A stretch of DNA of 37,047 bases. Origin: Laribacter sp. GTDB taxonomy: Bacteria > Pseudomonadota > Gammaproteobacteria > Burkholderiales > Aquaspirillaceae. The stretch's first letter is position 1; each line of letters opens with the position of its first letter. A model generated the notes under the pieces. The model was not told the origin of the DNA and searched no databases. It saw only the letters and a list, made by a program, of their open reading frames with translations. Positions 24,315 to 32,685 of the stretch are shown here, in pieces. The stretch is from assembly GCA_018055005.1 (NCBI GenBank), contig JAGPIM010000005.1, forward strand, positions 1-37,047, written 5' to 3'. The translations under genes and the position numbers were made by a program.

Positions 24315-25082
24315 ATGACTGCGCCCGACCTCGACCGCCGCTTTGGCGGCATGCACCGTTTGTATGGCGACGCCGAAGCCAGCCGCATCCGCCAGTCCCA
24401 TGTCTGCGTGGTCGGCATTGGCGGCGTGGGCAGCTGGGCCGTGGAAGCCCTGGCCCGCGCCGGAGTCGGCGAGCTGACGCTGATCGACCTCGACAACGTG
24501 TGCGAATCCAACGTCAACCGGCAGATCCACGCGCTGGACGGCAGTTTCGGCCTGCCCAAGGTCGAGGCAATGGCCGAGCGCGTCCGGCTGGTCAACCCGG
24601 CCTGCCGGGTCCACACCGTCGAGGATTTCATCAGCGCCGACAATGTCGCCACCCTGCTGGCCCCGCCTGTCGGGCTGGTAATCGACGCCATTGACGACCT
24701 GCGCGCCAAGGCCGCCATGGCGGCCTGGTGCCGGCGCCAGTCGCTGCCCTTGCTGGTCAGCGGGGCGGCCGGTGGCCGCATCGACCCCACCTGCATCCAG
24801 GTAGCCGACCTGGCCCGGGTCACCGGCGACCCGGTCTGCGCCCGCCTGCGCTACGAATTACGCAAGAAATACGGCTTCTCGCGCGACCCCAAGGCCCGGT
24901 TCGGCATCGAATGCGTGTTTTCCGATGAGCCGGTCCGCAAGCCGCAGGCCGGAGCCGTCTGCGAAAGCGGTGCCGCACCGCAGGGGCTGGCTTGTGCCGG
25001 CTACGGATCGGCCATGACAGTCACGGCCAGCATGGGGCTGGTGCTGGTCAGCCGGGCGCTGCTGCGGCTGAGTGCCGGCTGA
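24315..25082 (+). CDS. tcdA: tRNA threonylcarbamoyladenosine dehydratase
   Basis: E1/ThiF-like ATP-dependent enzyme (255 aa) that cyclises t6A to ct6A at position 37 of ANN-decoding tRNAs. The adenylation motif VVGIGGVGSWAVEALARAG, the ATP-site region LIDLDNVCESNVNRQIHA and GLPKVEAMAERV are typical of TcdA/CsdL/YgdL. The later segment SGAAGGRIDPTCIQVADLAR and the C-terminal GYGSAMTVTASMGL also match. In E. coli it works with the CsdA-CsdE sulfur-relay proteins, which are not encoded in this window. It is monocistronic here. The ATG at 24315 fits the family N-terminus. Confidence 0.95.
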   Translation: MTAPDLDRRFGGMHRLYGDAEASRIRQSHVCVVGIGGVGSWAVEALARAGVGELTLIDLDNVCESNVNRQIHALDGSFGLPKVEAMAERVRLVNPACRVHTVEDFISADNVATLLAPPVGLVIDAIDDLRAKAAMAAWCRRQSLPLLVSGAAGGRIDPTCIQVADLARVTGDPVCARLRYELRKKYGFSRDPKARFGIECVFSDEPVRKPQAGAVCESGAAPQGLACAGYGSAMTVTASMGLVLVSRALLRLSAG

Positions 25083-25096
25083 CCGGAACCTGCACC

Positions 25097-25122
25097 AAAA
25101 AAAACCCCGGCAGATACCGGGG
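25097..25122 (-). terminator. Strong intrinsic terminator, minus strand
   Basis: On the minus strand CCCCGG-TATCTG-CCGGGG (25105-25122) is followed by eight T residues (25097-25104). It ends either the candidate small RNA at about 25219-25097 or a long 3' UTR of the DUF302 gene. Confidence 0.9.
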
Positions 25123-25219
25123 AAATGATCCAGACACGCCAGACCGGCATGACACCGGTCGGGCCTCGACGAAAAACTGACGGGGATCAGCCATGCCAAT
25201 GCCCTGAAAGCCCTGCCGA
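25097..25219 (-). ncRNA. Candidate small RNA of about 120 nt
   Basis: A good sigma-70-like promoter (25226-25254, minus strand) is followed by about 120 nt that contain a 6-bp hairpin (25142-25160, GACCGG/CCGGTC) and end in the strong terminator at 25097-25122. No coding frame in the interval stops before the terminator. The alternative is that this stretch is the 3' UTR of the upstream DUF302 gene. Confidence 0.45.
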
Positions 25220-25225
25220 ATCCGA

Positions 25226-25254
25226 AAAATAGACATGGCAGTCATTTATTTCAA
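25226..25254 (-). promoter_or_regulatory. Candidate sigma-70 promoter of the small RNA
   Basis: Minus-strand TTGAAA (25249-25254) and TATTTT (25226-25231) with a 17-bp spacer. The site lies downstream of the DUF302 stop codon, in AT-rich sequence with no gene immediately after it. Confidence 0.5.
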
Positions 25255-25294
25255 GAAACAAACATCATTCAGTCATTTTTAACGTCAAAAAACG

Positions 25295-25729
25295 TTATTT
25301 AGCATAAAATGCTGTCGCATCCTGCACAGCCTGTTCCAGCAGATCCGTCAGCCGTTCGCGCAGACCGTCCGGTGGTGTCAGGCCGTGGCGCGCCAGAATG
25401 ACATCCGCAAAATAGTCAGCGCTGTTGTAGCTCACCCAGACCTGTCCGGCGTCGTCCTGCCACACCAGCATTTTCATCGGCAGGTCGATGGCCAGGGTCG
25501 GCGCGTGCTGCATGGGACCGGTCCCGCTGGCCGGATTGCCGAATACCAGTACGGTCCGCGGCAGCAGGCTGAGCCCGGCGGCCGCAGCCGCCCCGGCATG
25601 GTCAATCCGGGCAAATTCGCGCCAGCCATGTTGTGCCAGTGCAGCGACCAGCCGGTCCAGTGTCTGGCTGACACCCAGCGGACTGGCCACACTGACCAGC
25701 CCGGCGGCCGGGGAAGAAGAATGCGTCAT
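25295..25729 (-). CDS. DUF302 domain protein
   Basis: A 144-aa protein with a DUF302 fold: GLVSVASPLGVSQTLDRLVAAL, the central RTVLVFGNPASGTGPM, APTLAIDLPMKMLVW and VSYNSADYFADV are characteristic. The family has no firm biochemical function. I see no signal peptide at the chosen start, although some relatives are exported. The ATG at 25729 has AAAGG 7 nt upstream; the frame extends to 25813 without family support. It is divergent from the sulfate operon, and the 175 bp between them contains dyad elements that could serve both genes. The stop codon is within a small AACGT/ACGTT inverted repeat. Confidence 0.85.
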   Translation of the reverse strand: MTHSSSPAAGLVSVASPLGVSQTLDRLVAALAQHGWREFARIDHAGAAAAAGLSLLPRTVLVFGNPASGTGPMQHAPTLAIDLPMKMLVWQDDAGQVWVSYNSADYFADVILARHGLTPPDGLRERLTDLLEQAVQDATAFYAK

Positions 25730-25806
25730 GACATGCCTTTCGCGCGGGAACATCCCTCCAGCGCCAGTATAGAAAGCCGGACGGGACCTCCTGCCCCGGC
25801 CATCTA

Positions 25807-25856
25807 ATTCCAATCAGGAATAACCGAATCAATAATCGGTCTTTATGGGTATAAAG
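25807..25856 (+). promoter_or_regulatory. Putative LysR-type operator and promoter of the sulfate operon
   Basis: Three consecutive perfect dyads occur in 50 bp: ATTCC-N5-GGAAT (25807-25821, which fits a T-N11-A LysR box), ACCGA-N8-TCGGT (25823-25840) and CTTTAT-N4-ATAAAG (25841-25856). TATAAA at 25850-25855 could be the -10 element; its -35 (AATCAA) is poor, as expected for an activator-dependent promoter. CysB is the likely LysR protein by analogy only. Confidence 0.55.
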
Positions 25857-25904
25857 ACAATTGCGTAAGCTCCGTGCATTGCCATTCCGTCCGGAGTCCG
25901 TGTC

Positions 25905-26903
25905 ATGCCTGCCACCCTGCGCCACCTGTTCCTGGCCCTGTCCCTCGCCGGCCTGTCCCTGCCGGCCCTTGCCGATGCCACCCTGCTCAACGTCAGCTAT
26001 GACGTGATGCGCGACTTCTACAAGGACTACAACCCGGCATTCCAGAAGGCCTACAAGGCCAGGACCGGCGAAACCGTCACCCTGCAACAGTCGCACGGCG
26101 GCTCGTCCAAGCAGGCCATGAGTGTTGCCAGCGGCCTGCAGGCCGACGTGATCACCATGAACCAGGCACCGGACATCGATCTGTTGGCCGAGCGCGGCGG
26201 CCTCGTACCGGCCACCTGGCAAAAACGCCTGCCCGACAACGCCGCACCGTTTTCCTCGACCATGATTTTCCTCGTCCGCAAGGGCAACCCGAAGCAGATC
26301 CGCGACTGGAACGACCTGGTAAAGCCGGGCGTGCAGGTGATCATTCCCAATCCGAAGATCACCGGCAACGGCCGCTACACCTATCTCGCCGCCTGGGGCC
26401 AGGCACAGCAGGCCGGCGGGGAACCGGCCGCGCGCGCCTACGTGCAGAAACTGTTTGCCAACGTGCCGGTGCTGGACGCCGGCGGCCGGGCCGCCACCAC
26501 CACCTTCATGCAGCGCCAGATCGGTGACGTGCTGGTGACGTTCGAGAACGAGGCGGAAATGGTGGCACGCGAATTCGGTCGTGGCGGCTTTGACGTGGTT
26601 TACCCGAAAGTGTCGATCCTCGCCGAAAGCCCGGTATCGGTGGTCGACAAGGTGGTCGACAAGAAAGGCACCCGCAAGGAAGCCGAAGCCTACCTGCAAT
26701 ACCTGTGGAGTCCGGAAGGCCAGACCATCGCCGCGCAGAATTACCTGCGCCCGCGCGACAAGGCCGTGCTGGCCAAATTCAGCAGCCAGTTCCCGCCGAT
26801 CAAGACCTTTACCGTCGAAGAAACCTTTGGCAGCTGGAAGAAGGCCATGGACGCCCACTTCAAGGACGGCGGCACCTTCGACCAGATCTACGCCAAACGT
26901 TAA
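25905..26903 (+). CDS. sbp: Sulfate/thiosulfate ABC transporter, periplasmic binding protein
   Basis: Periplasmic solute receptor that delivers sulfate (or thiosulfate) to the CysTWA importer, 332 aa. A Sec signal peptide of about 22 residues ends in the ALADA cleavage region. The mature protein begins LLNVSYDVMRDFYKDYNPAF, has QQSHGGSSKQAMSVASGLQADV and NPKITGNGRYTYLAAWG, all typical of Sbp/CysP. Sequence alone does not separate Sbp from CysP. It is the first gene of a four-gene operon and is followed after 12 nt by cysT with a clear AGGAG ribosome-binding site. Confidence 0.95.
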   Translation: MPATLRHLFLALSLAGLSLPALADATLLNVSYDVMRDFYKDYNPAFQKAYKARTGETVTLQQSHGGSSKQAMSVASGLQADVITMNQAPDIDLLAERGGLVPATWQKRLPDNAAPFSSTMIFLVRKGNPKQIRDWNDLVKPGVQVIIPNPKITGNGRYTYLAAWGQAQQAGGEPAARAYVQKLFANVPVLDAGGRAATTTFMQRQIGDVLVTFENEAEMVAREFGRGGFDVVYPKVSILAESPVSVVDKVVDKKGTRKEAEAYLQYLWSPEGQTIAAQNYLRPRDKAVLAKFSSQFPPIKTFTVEETFGSWKKAMDAHFKDGGTFDQIYAKR

Positions 26904-26915
26904 GCAGGAGTCAGC

Positions 26916-27746
26916 ATGGCATTCGCGCGCCACTCCGTGCTGCCGGGCTTCGGCCTTGGCCTGGGCTACGGCCTCTTCTGGCTGTCCCTGATCGTGCTGC
27001 TGCCGCTGGCCGCGCTGGTGATGAAGCTGGGTGACCTCGGCTGGGCCGGCTTTGCCACCGCCGTATTCAATCCGCGCGTCCTGTCCGCCCTGGGCCTCTC
27101 GTTCGGCGCCTCGGCACTGGCAGCCCTCATCAACGCGGTCATGGGCTTTCTGGTGGCCTGGGTGCTGGTGCGCTACCCGTTTCCGGGCAAGCGGCTGGTG
27201 GATGCGCTGGTAGACCTGCCCTTCGCCCTGCCCACTGCCGTGGCCGGCATTGCGCTGGCCACGCTGTACGCACCCAACGGCTGGTTCGGCCAGTGGCTCG
27301 AACCCCTGGGTATCAAGGTGGCCTTCACTCCGCTGGGCATCCTCGTGGCGCTGACCTTCGTCAGCCTGCCGTTCGTGGTACGGACGGTGCAGCCGGTACT
27401 GGAAGACCTCGAAACCGAACTGGAAGAAGCCGCCTCCAGCCTCGGCGCCAGCCGCTGGCAGATTTTCCGCCACGTGCTGTTTCCGGCGCTGACGCCGGCA
27501 TTGCTGACCGGCGCCACCCTGGCATTTGCCCGCGCCAGCGGTGAGTTCGGCTCGGTGATCTTCATTGCCGGCAACCTGCCGATGGTATCGGAAATCGCTC
27601 CGCTGCTGATCATCGGCAAACTCGAGCAGTACGACTACCTCGGCGCCACCGCCATTGCCGTGGCCATGCTGGTGATCGCCTTTGTCCTGCTTTTCGTCAT
27701 CAACGGCATCCAGTGGTGGGCCAACCGCCGCCACGGTGTGCGCTAA
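26916..27746 (+). CDS. cysT: Sulfate ABC transporter permease CysT
   Basis: Inner-membrane permease subunit (276 aa, about six helices) of the sulfate/thiosulfate importer. The N-terminal [20 protein letters not shown] and central [19 protein letters not shown] are family hallmarks, and the EAA loop that docks the ATPase reads [21 protein letters not shown]. It is preceded by AGGAG at proper distance. The stop codon overlaps the TAAGGAGG that serves as the ribosome-binding site of cysW, linking the two. Confidence 0.96.
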   Translation: MAFARHSVLPGFGLGLGYGLFWLSLIVLLPLAALVMKLGDLGWAGFATAVFNPRVLSALGLSFGASALAALINAVMGFLVAWVLVRYPFPGKRLVDALVDLPFALPTAVAGIALATLYAPNGWFGQWLEPLGIKVAFTPLGILVALTFVSLPFVVRTVQPVLEDLETELEEAASSLGASRWQIFRHVLFPALTPALLTGATLAFARASGEFGSVIFIAGNLPMVSEIAPLLIIGKLEQYDYLGATAIAVAMLVIAFVLLFVINGIQWWANRRHGVR

Positions 27747-27759
27747 GGAGGCCCCGTCC

Positions 27760-28668
27760 ATGGCTCTTGCTGCCCGCGACCGGCGTTCGGCCGCCACCAC
27801 TGAATCGCGGCCGGTACGCTGGCTGCTGACCACCATCGCCCTGGCGTTCCTGACCCTGTTCCTGCTGATCCCGCTGGTCTCGGTGTTCTGGGAGGCGTTT
27901 TCCAAGGGCTGGGAGCTGTTCGCCGCTGCCCTGACCGAGCCGGAGGCCGTCAGCGCCATCCGGCTGACCCTGCTGACCGCCGCCATTTCGGTGCCGCTGA
28001 ACGTGGTGTTCGGCGTGGCGATGGCGTGGGCGATCGCCCGCTTCGAGTTTCCCGGCAAAAGCCTCCTGACCACGCTGATCGACCTGCCGTTTTCGGTCAG
28101 CCCGGTGGTGGCCGGCCTGATGTACATGCTGCTGTTCGGCAGCGCCGGCTGGCTCGGCCCGTGGCTGGCCGACCACGACATCAAGGTGATGTTTGCCGTG
28201 CCGGGCATCGTGCTGGCCACCGTGTTCGTCACCTTCCCGTTTGTCGCCCGCGAGCTGATCCCGCTGATGCAGGCGCAGGGGGCAGACGAGGAACAGGCCG
28301 CCATCGTGCTGGGCGCTTCGGGCTGGCAGACCTTCTGGAAAGTGACGCTACCCAACATCAAGTGGGGCCTGCTCTACGGCGTGATCCTCACCAATGCGCG
28401 GGCGATGGGCGAATTCGGCGCGGTCAGCGTGGTGTCCGGCCATATCCGCGGTGAAACCAACACCATCCCGCTGCACGTGGAAATCCTTTACAACGAATAC
28501 AACTTCGTCGGTGCCTTTGCCTGCGCGGCCATCCTTGCCTTGCTGGCGCTGGTGACGCTGGTGCTGAAAACCCTCGTTGAATGGCGCGCCAGCCGCGAAC
28601 ACGCTGCCGGCCGCGACGTACCGCTCGAAGCCCGCGCCCGGCTTGCCGCCAGCGCACCGACTCCCTGA
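27760..28668 (+). CDS. cysW: Sulfate ABC transporter permease CysW
   Basis: Second permease subunit of the importer, 302 aa. It shows [20 protein letters not shown] in the first helix, [20 protein letters not shown], and the EAA loop [19 protein letters not shown], followed by [19 protein letters not shown], which is conserved in CysW. The ATG at 27760 stands behind a consensus AAGGAGG element that overlaps the cysT stop codon. An in-frame upstream reading would overlap cysT by about 65 nt and is rejected. A charged 25-residue C-terminal tail ([16 protein letters not shown]) faces the cytoplasm. Confidence 0.96.
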   Translation: MALAARDRRSAATTESRPVRWLLTTIALAFLTLFLLIPLVSVFWEAFSKGWELFAAALTEPEAVSAIRLTLLTAAISVPLNVVFGVAMAWAIARFEFPGKSLLTTLIDLPFSVSPVVAGLMYMLLFGSAGWLGPWLADHDIKVMFAVPGIVLATVFVTFPFVARELIPLMQAQGADEEQAAIVLGASGWQTFWKVTLPNIKWGLLYGVILTNARAMGEFGAVSVVSGHIRGETNTIPLHVEILYNEYNFVGAFACAAILALLALVTLVLKTLVEWRASREHAAGRDVPLEARARLAASAPTP

Positions 28669-28682
28669 CAGGATGGCCGTCC

Positions 28683-29750
28683 ATGAGTATCGATATCCGC
28701 CATATCCGCAAAACCTTCGGTGATTTTGTCGCGCTGAACGATGTCAGCCTCGACATCGGTTCGGGCGAGCTGCTGGCCCTGCTTGGCCCGTCGGGCTGCG
28801 GCAAGACCACGCTGCTGCGCATCATTGCCGGACTGGAAGTGCCCGACAGCGGCCAGATCCTGTTTCACGGCGAGGACGCCACCGAGCGCCATGTGCGCGA
28901 GCGCCAGGTCGGTTTCGTGTTCCAGCATTACGCGCTGTTCCGCCACATGACGGTATTCGACAACGTGGCTTTCGGCCTGAACGTGCGCCCGCGCGCCAGC
29001 CGGCCGCCGAAAGAGGCGATCCGCGACAAGGTGATGCAGCTTTTGAAGCTGGTGCAGCTCGACTGGCTGGCCGACGCGTACCCGAGCCAGCTGTCGGGCG
29101 GCCAGCGCCAGCGCATTGCCCTGGCGCGCTCGCTGGCGGTGGAACCGAAGGTGCTGCTGCTCGACGAGCCGTTCGGCGCACTGGACGCCAAGGTGCGCAA
29201 GGAGCTGCGCCGCTGGCTGCGCCACCTGCACGACGAAATGCACATCACCAGCGTGTTCGTCACCCACGACCAGGAAGAGGCGCTGGAAGTGTCCGACCGG
29301 GTGGTGGTGATGAACCACGGCGCCATCGAGCAGGTCGGTGCCCCGGCGCAGATCTACGATGCGCCGGCCAGCCCGTTCGTGACCCAGTTCCTCGGTGACG
29401 TCAACCTGTTCCACGGGCGGATCGAAGCCGGCGGCGTGGCGATCGGCGATTACCGGCACCGGCTGGAAACCCCGGCCGCACAATCAGAAGGCGCAGCACA
29501 GATCTACGTGCGCCCGCACGACCTCTCGCTGTCACGCGAGGCCGGGGAGGCGCTGGCGCGCGGGGTGGTCGAGCACATCCATGCCGTCGGGCCGGTGGTG
29601 CGGGTGGAGGTACGCACCGACGACGACCGCCTGATCGACGCCGCACTGTCGCGCGAAGAATACCGCCAGCTCGGCCTGCTGCCCGGTGATGCGGTCTGGG
29701 TGCGGCCGAAGCGGCTGTCGGTGTTTGTCGACGAGGGCGCCAACATCTGA
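28683..29750 (+). CDS. cysA: Sulfate/thiosulfate import ATPase CysA
   Basis: ATP-binding subunit energising the CysTW permease, 355 aa. Walker A is [11 protein letters not shown], the Q-loop region [15 protein letters not shown], the ABC signature [15 protein letters not shown], Walker [13 protein letters not shown], and the H-loop [16 protein letters not shown]-like regulatory region occupies the C-terminal 110 residues. The ATG at 28683 lies 14 nt after cysW behind AGGA. It is the last gene of the operon; a strong hairpin at 29782-29807 follows. Confidence 0.97.
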   Translation: MSIDIRHIRKTFGDFVALNDVSLDIGSGELLALLGPSGCGKTTLLRIIAGLEVPDSGQILFHGEDATERHVRERQVGFVFQHYALFRHMTVFDNVAFGLNVRPRASRPPKEAIRDKVMQLLKLVQLDWLADAYPSQLSGGQRQRIALARSLAVEPKVLLLDEPFGALDAKVRKELRRWLRHLHDEMHITSVFVTHDQEEALEVSDRVVVMNHGAIEQVGAPAQIYDAPASPFVTQFLGDVNLFHGRIEAGGVAIGDYRHRLETPAAQSEGAAQIYVRPHDLSLSREAGEALARGVVEHIHAVGPVVRVEVRTDDDRLIDAALSREEYRQLGLLPGDAVWVRPKRLSVFVDEGANI

Positions 29751-29781
29751 GCCGGAAGCTCGCCCTGCCGCTCCGGATACG

Positions 29782-29807
29782 CCAGACCGGCCACTTGGCC
29801 GGTCTGG
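29782..29807. terminator. Hairpin between convergent cysA and endA
   Basis: CCAGACCGGCC (29782-29792) pairs perfectly with GGCCGGTCTGG (29797-29807) across a 4-nt loop. It sits midway between two converging genes and could end both transcripts, although neither side has a T-run. Confidence 0.55.
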
Positions 29808-29831
29808 TGGCGGGCATCCTCCGTGCCGCCA

Positions 29832-30689
29832 TCAACCGCACACGGCGGCCAGTTTCCCCGGATCGGTCACGAACCCGTTGCCGCTGCCCTGAATGGCCTC
29901 GATGCGCCGGTTGCGCTCGGTTTCCCATTCGTCGACCGGATATTCGCGGCTCCAGGCGCAGAACAGCTGCCGGTCCTGAGCGGACATGCGCAGGCCGTAG
30001 CGCTCGTGCATGTAGAGCTGGATGCGTGCCACACGGCCGCGGACTTCCTCGCGCGGCTGAACCCGCTTCATGCCGAAGTCGACCACCGTCCGGCACTGGC
30101 CGTACACCAGCCGGGGCTGCCGGCTCCAGGCGCTGAACGGATAGTTGCTGCGGTCGCCGTTCACTTCGCCGACCGCCGGTACCAGGTTGACCAGATCGCC
30201 TTCGGCCATGCGGAACACCGGATCGCTGGCCGCACAGTTCTTGCGCCCGCCGTCCTGCCAGCACTGGCGCTGGTGGCCCAGTGCCCATGCCGGCACAACG
30301 TGCTCCCACTCAATGCGGCTGGCCCGCTCGGCGTTCTTGCGCGGCACGAAACCGCAGCTGGCCCAGTCCACATCCTTGCCCTGATAGCGGCAGCCGCAAT
30401 AAAAATCCTCTTCCAGCCCGCGGAACACCCGTGGCAACACCTTCTTGGCGTTGGTGAAATCCCGGTGCCCCACCGCCCGGGTACCGGACACCAGCCCGGC
30501 GGCCTCCGGGTCGGTCGCCGGCGCCGCTGCCGGCTGTGCGGCGGCCTGCGCCAGGTTTTTCAGCTCCTTGACCACGGCCTGCTGGCCGGCCTTGAGTGCG
30601 GCGTCTGCCAGATCCTGCGTGGCCTGTTCGGAACACGCTCCCAATCCCAGCACCAGACCTGCGATGCTGCCCAACTGCCACCACTTCAT
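29832..30689 (-). CDS. endA: Endonuclease I family nuclease, predicted lipoprotein
   Basis: Predicted extracytoplasmic DNase of the EndA/NucM/Vvn family, 285 aa. The signal peptide ends in the lipobox LGAC (Cys19), followed by a roughly 70-residue Ala/Pro linker. The nuclease core contains FYCGCRYQGKDVDWASCGF, the catalytic SRIEWEHVVPAWALGH (metal-site His), the GDLVNLVPAVGEVNGDRSNYP segment with its Asn and the Asn-Asp-Arg-Ser-Asn cluster, and paired cysteines. Most relatives have an ordinary Sec signal; a lipobox plus spacer suggests anchoring to a membrane. It may degrade extracellular DNA; a link to dprA-dependent uptake is speculative. Confidence 0.93.
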   Translation of the reverse strand: MKWWQLGSIAGLVLGLGACSEQATQDLADAALKAGQQAVVKELKNLAQAAAQPAAAPATDPEAAGLVSGTRAVGHRDFTNAKKVLPRVFRGLEEDFYCGCRYQGKDVDWASCGFVPRKNAERASRIEWEHVVPAWALGHQRQCWQDGGRKNCAASDPVFRMAEGDLVNLVPAVGEVNGDRSNYPFSAWSRQPRLVYGQCRTVVDFGMKRVQPREEVRGRVARIQLYMHERYGLRMSAQDRQLFCAWSREYPVDEWETERNRRIEAIQGSGNGFVTDPGKLAAVCG

Positions 30690-30784
30690 GCTGCCATCAC
30701 TTCCTTGCCCGCCGGTACGCGACCGGCGGGCTGCTGCGTTTCACATAGCCGGGCGGCGGCCCGGCTTTCACGACCGGCCGCCCG
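30690..30784. repeat. Two strong hairpins between the HIT gene and endA
   Basis: GCCCGCCGG/CCGGCGGGC (30708-30716 with 30724-30732, loop 7 nt) and AGCCGGGC/GCCCGGCT (30748-30755 with 30760-30767, loop GGCG) fill most of this 95-bp gap. Neither has a clear T-run on the minus strand. They probably mark the 3' end of the HIT transcript or structure the endA leader. Confidence 0.55.
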
Positions 30785-31222
30785 TTACGCCGGCAAGCCT
30801 TGCGGTGCCGGTGGGTTGGTAGCCAGCGCCTCCCGCAGGGCGGCGGCCAGGTCTGGCCGGCCGTGAGCCACGCCGTCGCGTGCACGCGCGGCCCAGACCG
30901 GTGCCGGAAAATGTGCGTCATCGGCAAAACGCGGGATCACGTGCCAGTGCAGGTGCGGCACCACGTTGCCAAGGCTGGCCAGATTGATCTTGTCAGGCGC
31001 CAGCACCGTGCGCAGGGCCGCTTCGGTACGGAACACCCAGTCCATCAGGTAGGCCCGGTCGGCGGCGGACAGATCGGTCATTTCGCGCACGTGCCCGCGC
31101 CAGATCACACGGCAGAATGCCGGATAGTCCGGCGTGTCGGTGACCAGTACCACGCTCAGGCGGGCATCGGCAAACAGCACCGGAAACGGAGCAGGGGCGC
31201 ACAGCTCACAGGAATTTGTCAT
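30785..31222 (-). CDS. HIT-family nucleotide hydrolase
   Basis: Histidine-triad protein of 145 aa. The triad is HLHWHVIPR (His90, His92, His94), and the upstream NLASLGNVVPH is typical. Cys5 and Cys8 near the N-terminus (CELC) may bind zinc as in related HIT proteins. Substrate is probably a nucleoside phosphoramidate or dinucleotide, but this is not determinable here. The ATG at 31222 is the first in frame and lies 138 bp from the divergent membrane-protein gene. Confidence 0.92.
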   Translation of the reverse strand: MTNSCELCAPAPFPVLFADARLSVVLVTDTPDYPAFCRVIWRGHVREMTDLSAADRAYLMDWVFRTEAALRTVLAPDKINLASLGNVVPHLHWHVIPRFADDAHFPAPVWAARARDGVAHGRPDLAAALREALATNPPAPQGLPA

Positions 31223-31359
31223 GCTTTTGTTCGGAAACCGGTCAGGTTTTTCAGCTTCGGACCGGGCATTTTACGCCAGCCCATGCGGCTGGCACGGGCT
31301 CACGGTATGCTGGTGACCTCGTCCGGCAGCAAAAACCGGACACTACTGACGGGTACCGT
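31223..31359. promoter_or_regulatory. Divergent intergenic region with two hairpins
   Basis: The gap contains GCCAGCC-CATGC-GGCTGGC (31275-31293) and GTCCGG-N9-CCGGAC (around 31321-31341), the latter in the leader of the plus-strand gene. Promoters for both divergent genes should be here, but no clear -35/-10 pair could be assigned. Confidence 0.4.
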
Positions 31360-32685
31360 ATGAGTTTTGTACAGCAACTGGGGCTGATCCTGCTGCTGAT
31401 CGCCGCCAGCATGTTCTTCTCCATTTCGGAAATCGCCCTGGCCGCCGCCCGCAAGATGCGCCTGCGCCAGTGGGCTGACGAAGGCCATGTCAACGCCCGG
31501 CGGGTACTGGACTTGCAGGCCGAGCCGGGACATTTTTTCACTGTGGTGCAGATCGGCGTCAACGCCGTGGCCATCCTCGGCGGCATTGTCGGCGAGTCGG
31601 CCTTTACTCCGTATTATTCCGGCCTGATCGGGCTGGTCTACACCGGCCCGGAGCTGGCCACCATCAGCTTTGTCTGTTCGTTCGTCACCGTGACCGCGCT
31701 GTTCATCCTGATCGCTGACCTTGTACCCAAGCGGCTGGGGCTGCTGTTTCCGGAAGCGATTGCCGTGCGGGTGGTCCGGCCGATGCGGGTGTGCGTGACG
31801 CTGTGCCGGCCACTGGTATGGTTTTTCAGCGGGCTGGCCGACGCGATCTTCCGCCTGCTGAAGATTCCTACACAGCATGAAGACGCCATCACGTCCGAAG
31901 ACATCGCGGCCGTGGTGGCAGCCGGTGCCGAAGCCGGCGTGCTGGCCGCCGGCGAGCACCAGCTGATCGAGAACGTGTTCGAACTGGAAAGCCGCACGGT
32001 GGCTTCGTCAATGACCGTGCGCGAAAGCATTGTCTGGCTGCCGCTGAATGCCGACAGCGAACAGGTACGGCAGACGGTGGCCGCCAACGCCCACAGCAAG
32101 TATCTGGTCAGCGACGGTGAAATCGACCGGGTGGTCGGCTATGTCGACAGCAAGGACCTGCTGGTGCGCATGCTCAACAGCCAGTCGATTTCGCTCAAGA
32201 CCGAGCCGATGCTGCGGCAGGTGCTGCTGATTCCGGACACGCTGACGCTGTCGGAAATCCTCGCCCGTTTCAAGAGCGCCCGCGAGGATTTCGCCGTCAT
32301 CCTCAACGAGTACGCACGGGTGGTGGGCGTGATCACCCTCAACGACGTGATGAGCACGGTGATGGGCGACCTGATCAGTGCCGGCGAGGAAGAACAGATC
32401 GTGCAGCGCGACGAGCACTCGTGGCTGGTGGACGGCGTGACACCGATCGACGACGTGATGCGGGCGCTGGCCATCGACCAGTTCCCGGACGACGAGCATT
32501 ACGAAACCATCGCTGGCTTCATGATGTACATGCTGCGCAAGATTCCCAAGCGCACCGATTGTGTCAGGTTTGCCGGCTACAGCTTTGAAGTGGTCGACAT
32601 CGACAGCCACCGTATCGACCAGCTACTGGTGACGCGCCAGCCTGACGCCAACGCCATCGAAACGGAGTCCGGTCCTACTGCATGA
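31360..32685 (+). CDS. CNNM/CorC-type membrane protein (hemolysin family, DUF21-CBS-CorC)
   Basis: Inner-membrane protein of 441 aa. A DUF21/CNNM transmembrane domain (about residues 1-185; LGLILLLIAASMFFSISEIALAAARK) is followed by two CBS domains (about 200-340; SMTVRESIVWLPLN and FAVILNEYARVVGVITLND) and a C-terminal CorC_HlyC FAD-binding-like domain. Such proteins (YtfL/PaeA type) are linked to magnesium or polyamine efflux; the name hemolysin is historical. The ATG at 31360 fits the first helix. Its stop codon overlaps the start of the next gene in an ATGA arrangement (32682-32685), so membrane protein and pseudo-receiver are translationally coupled. Confidence 0.93.
   Translation: MSFVQQLGLILLLIAASMFFSISEIALAAARKMRLRQWADEGHVNARRVLDLQAEPGHFFTVVQIGVNAVAILGGIVGESAFTPYYSGLIGLVYTGPELATISFVCSFVTVTALFILIADLVPKRLGLLFPEAIAVRVVRPMRVCVTLCRPLVWFFSGLADAIFRLLKIPTQHEDAITSEDIAAVVAAGAEAGVLAAGEHQLIENVFELESRTVASSMTVRESIVWLPLNADSEQVRQTVAANAHSKYLVSDGEIDRVVGYVDSKDLLVRMLNSQSISLKTEPMLRQVLLIPDTLTLSEILARFKSAREDFAVILNEYARVVGVITLNDVMSTVMGDLISAGEEEQIVQRDEHSWLVDGVTPIDDVMRALAIDQFPDDEHYETIAGFMMYMLRKIPKRTDCVRFAGYSFEVVDIDSHRIDQLLVTRQPDANAIETESGPTA

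Noticed and set aside
25048-25245. Minus-strand frame of 65 codons across the candidate small RNA
   Set aside because: It runs through the strong terminator at 25097-25122 into tcdA, so the full reading frame would not be present in a terminated transcript.
25602-28361. Long minus-strand open frame antisense to the sulfate operon
   Set aside because: It opposes sbp, cysT and cysW, which have full signatures, ribosome-binding sites and correct spacing; the antisense product is low-complexity.
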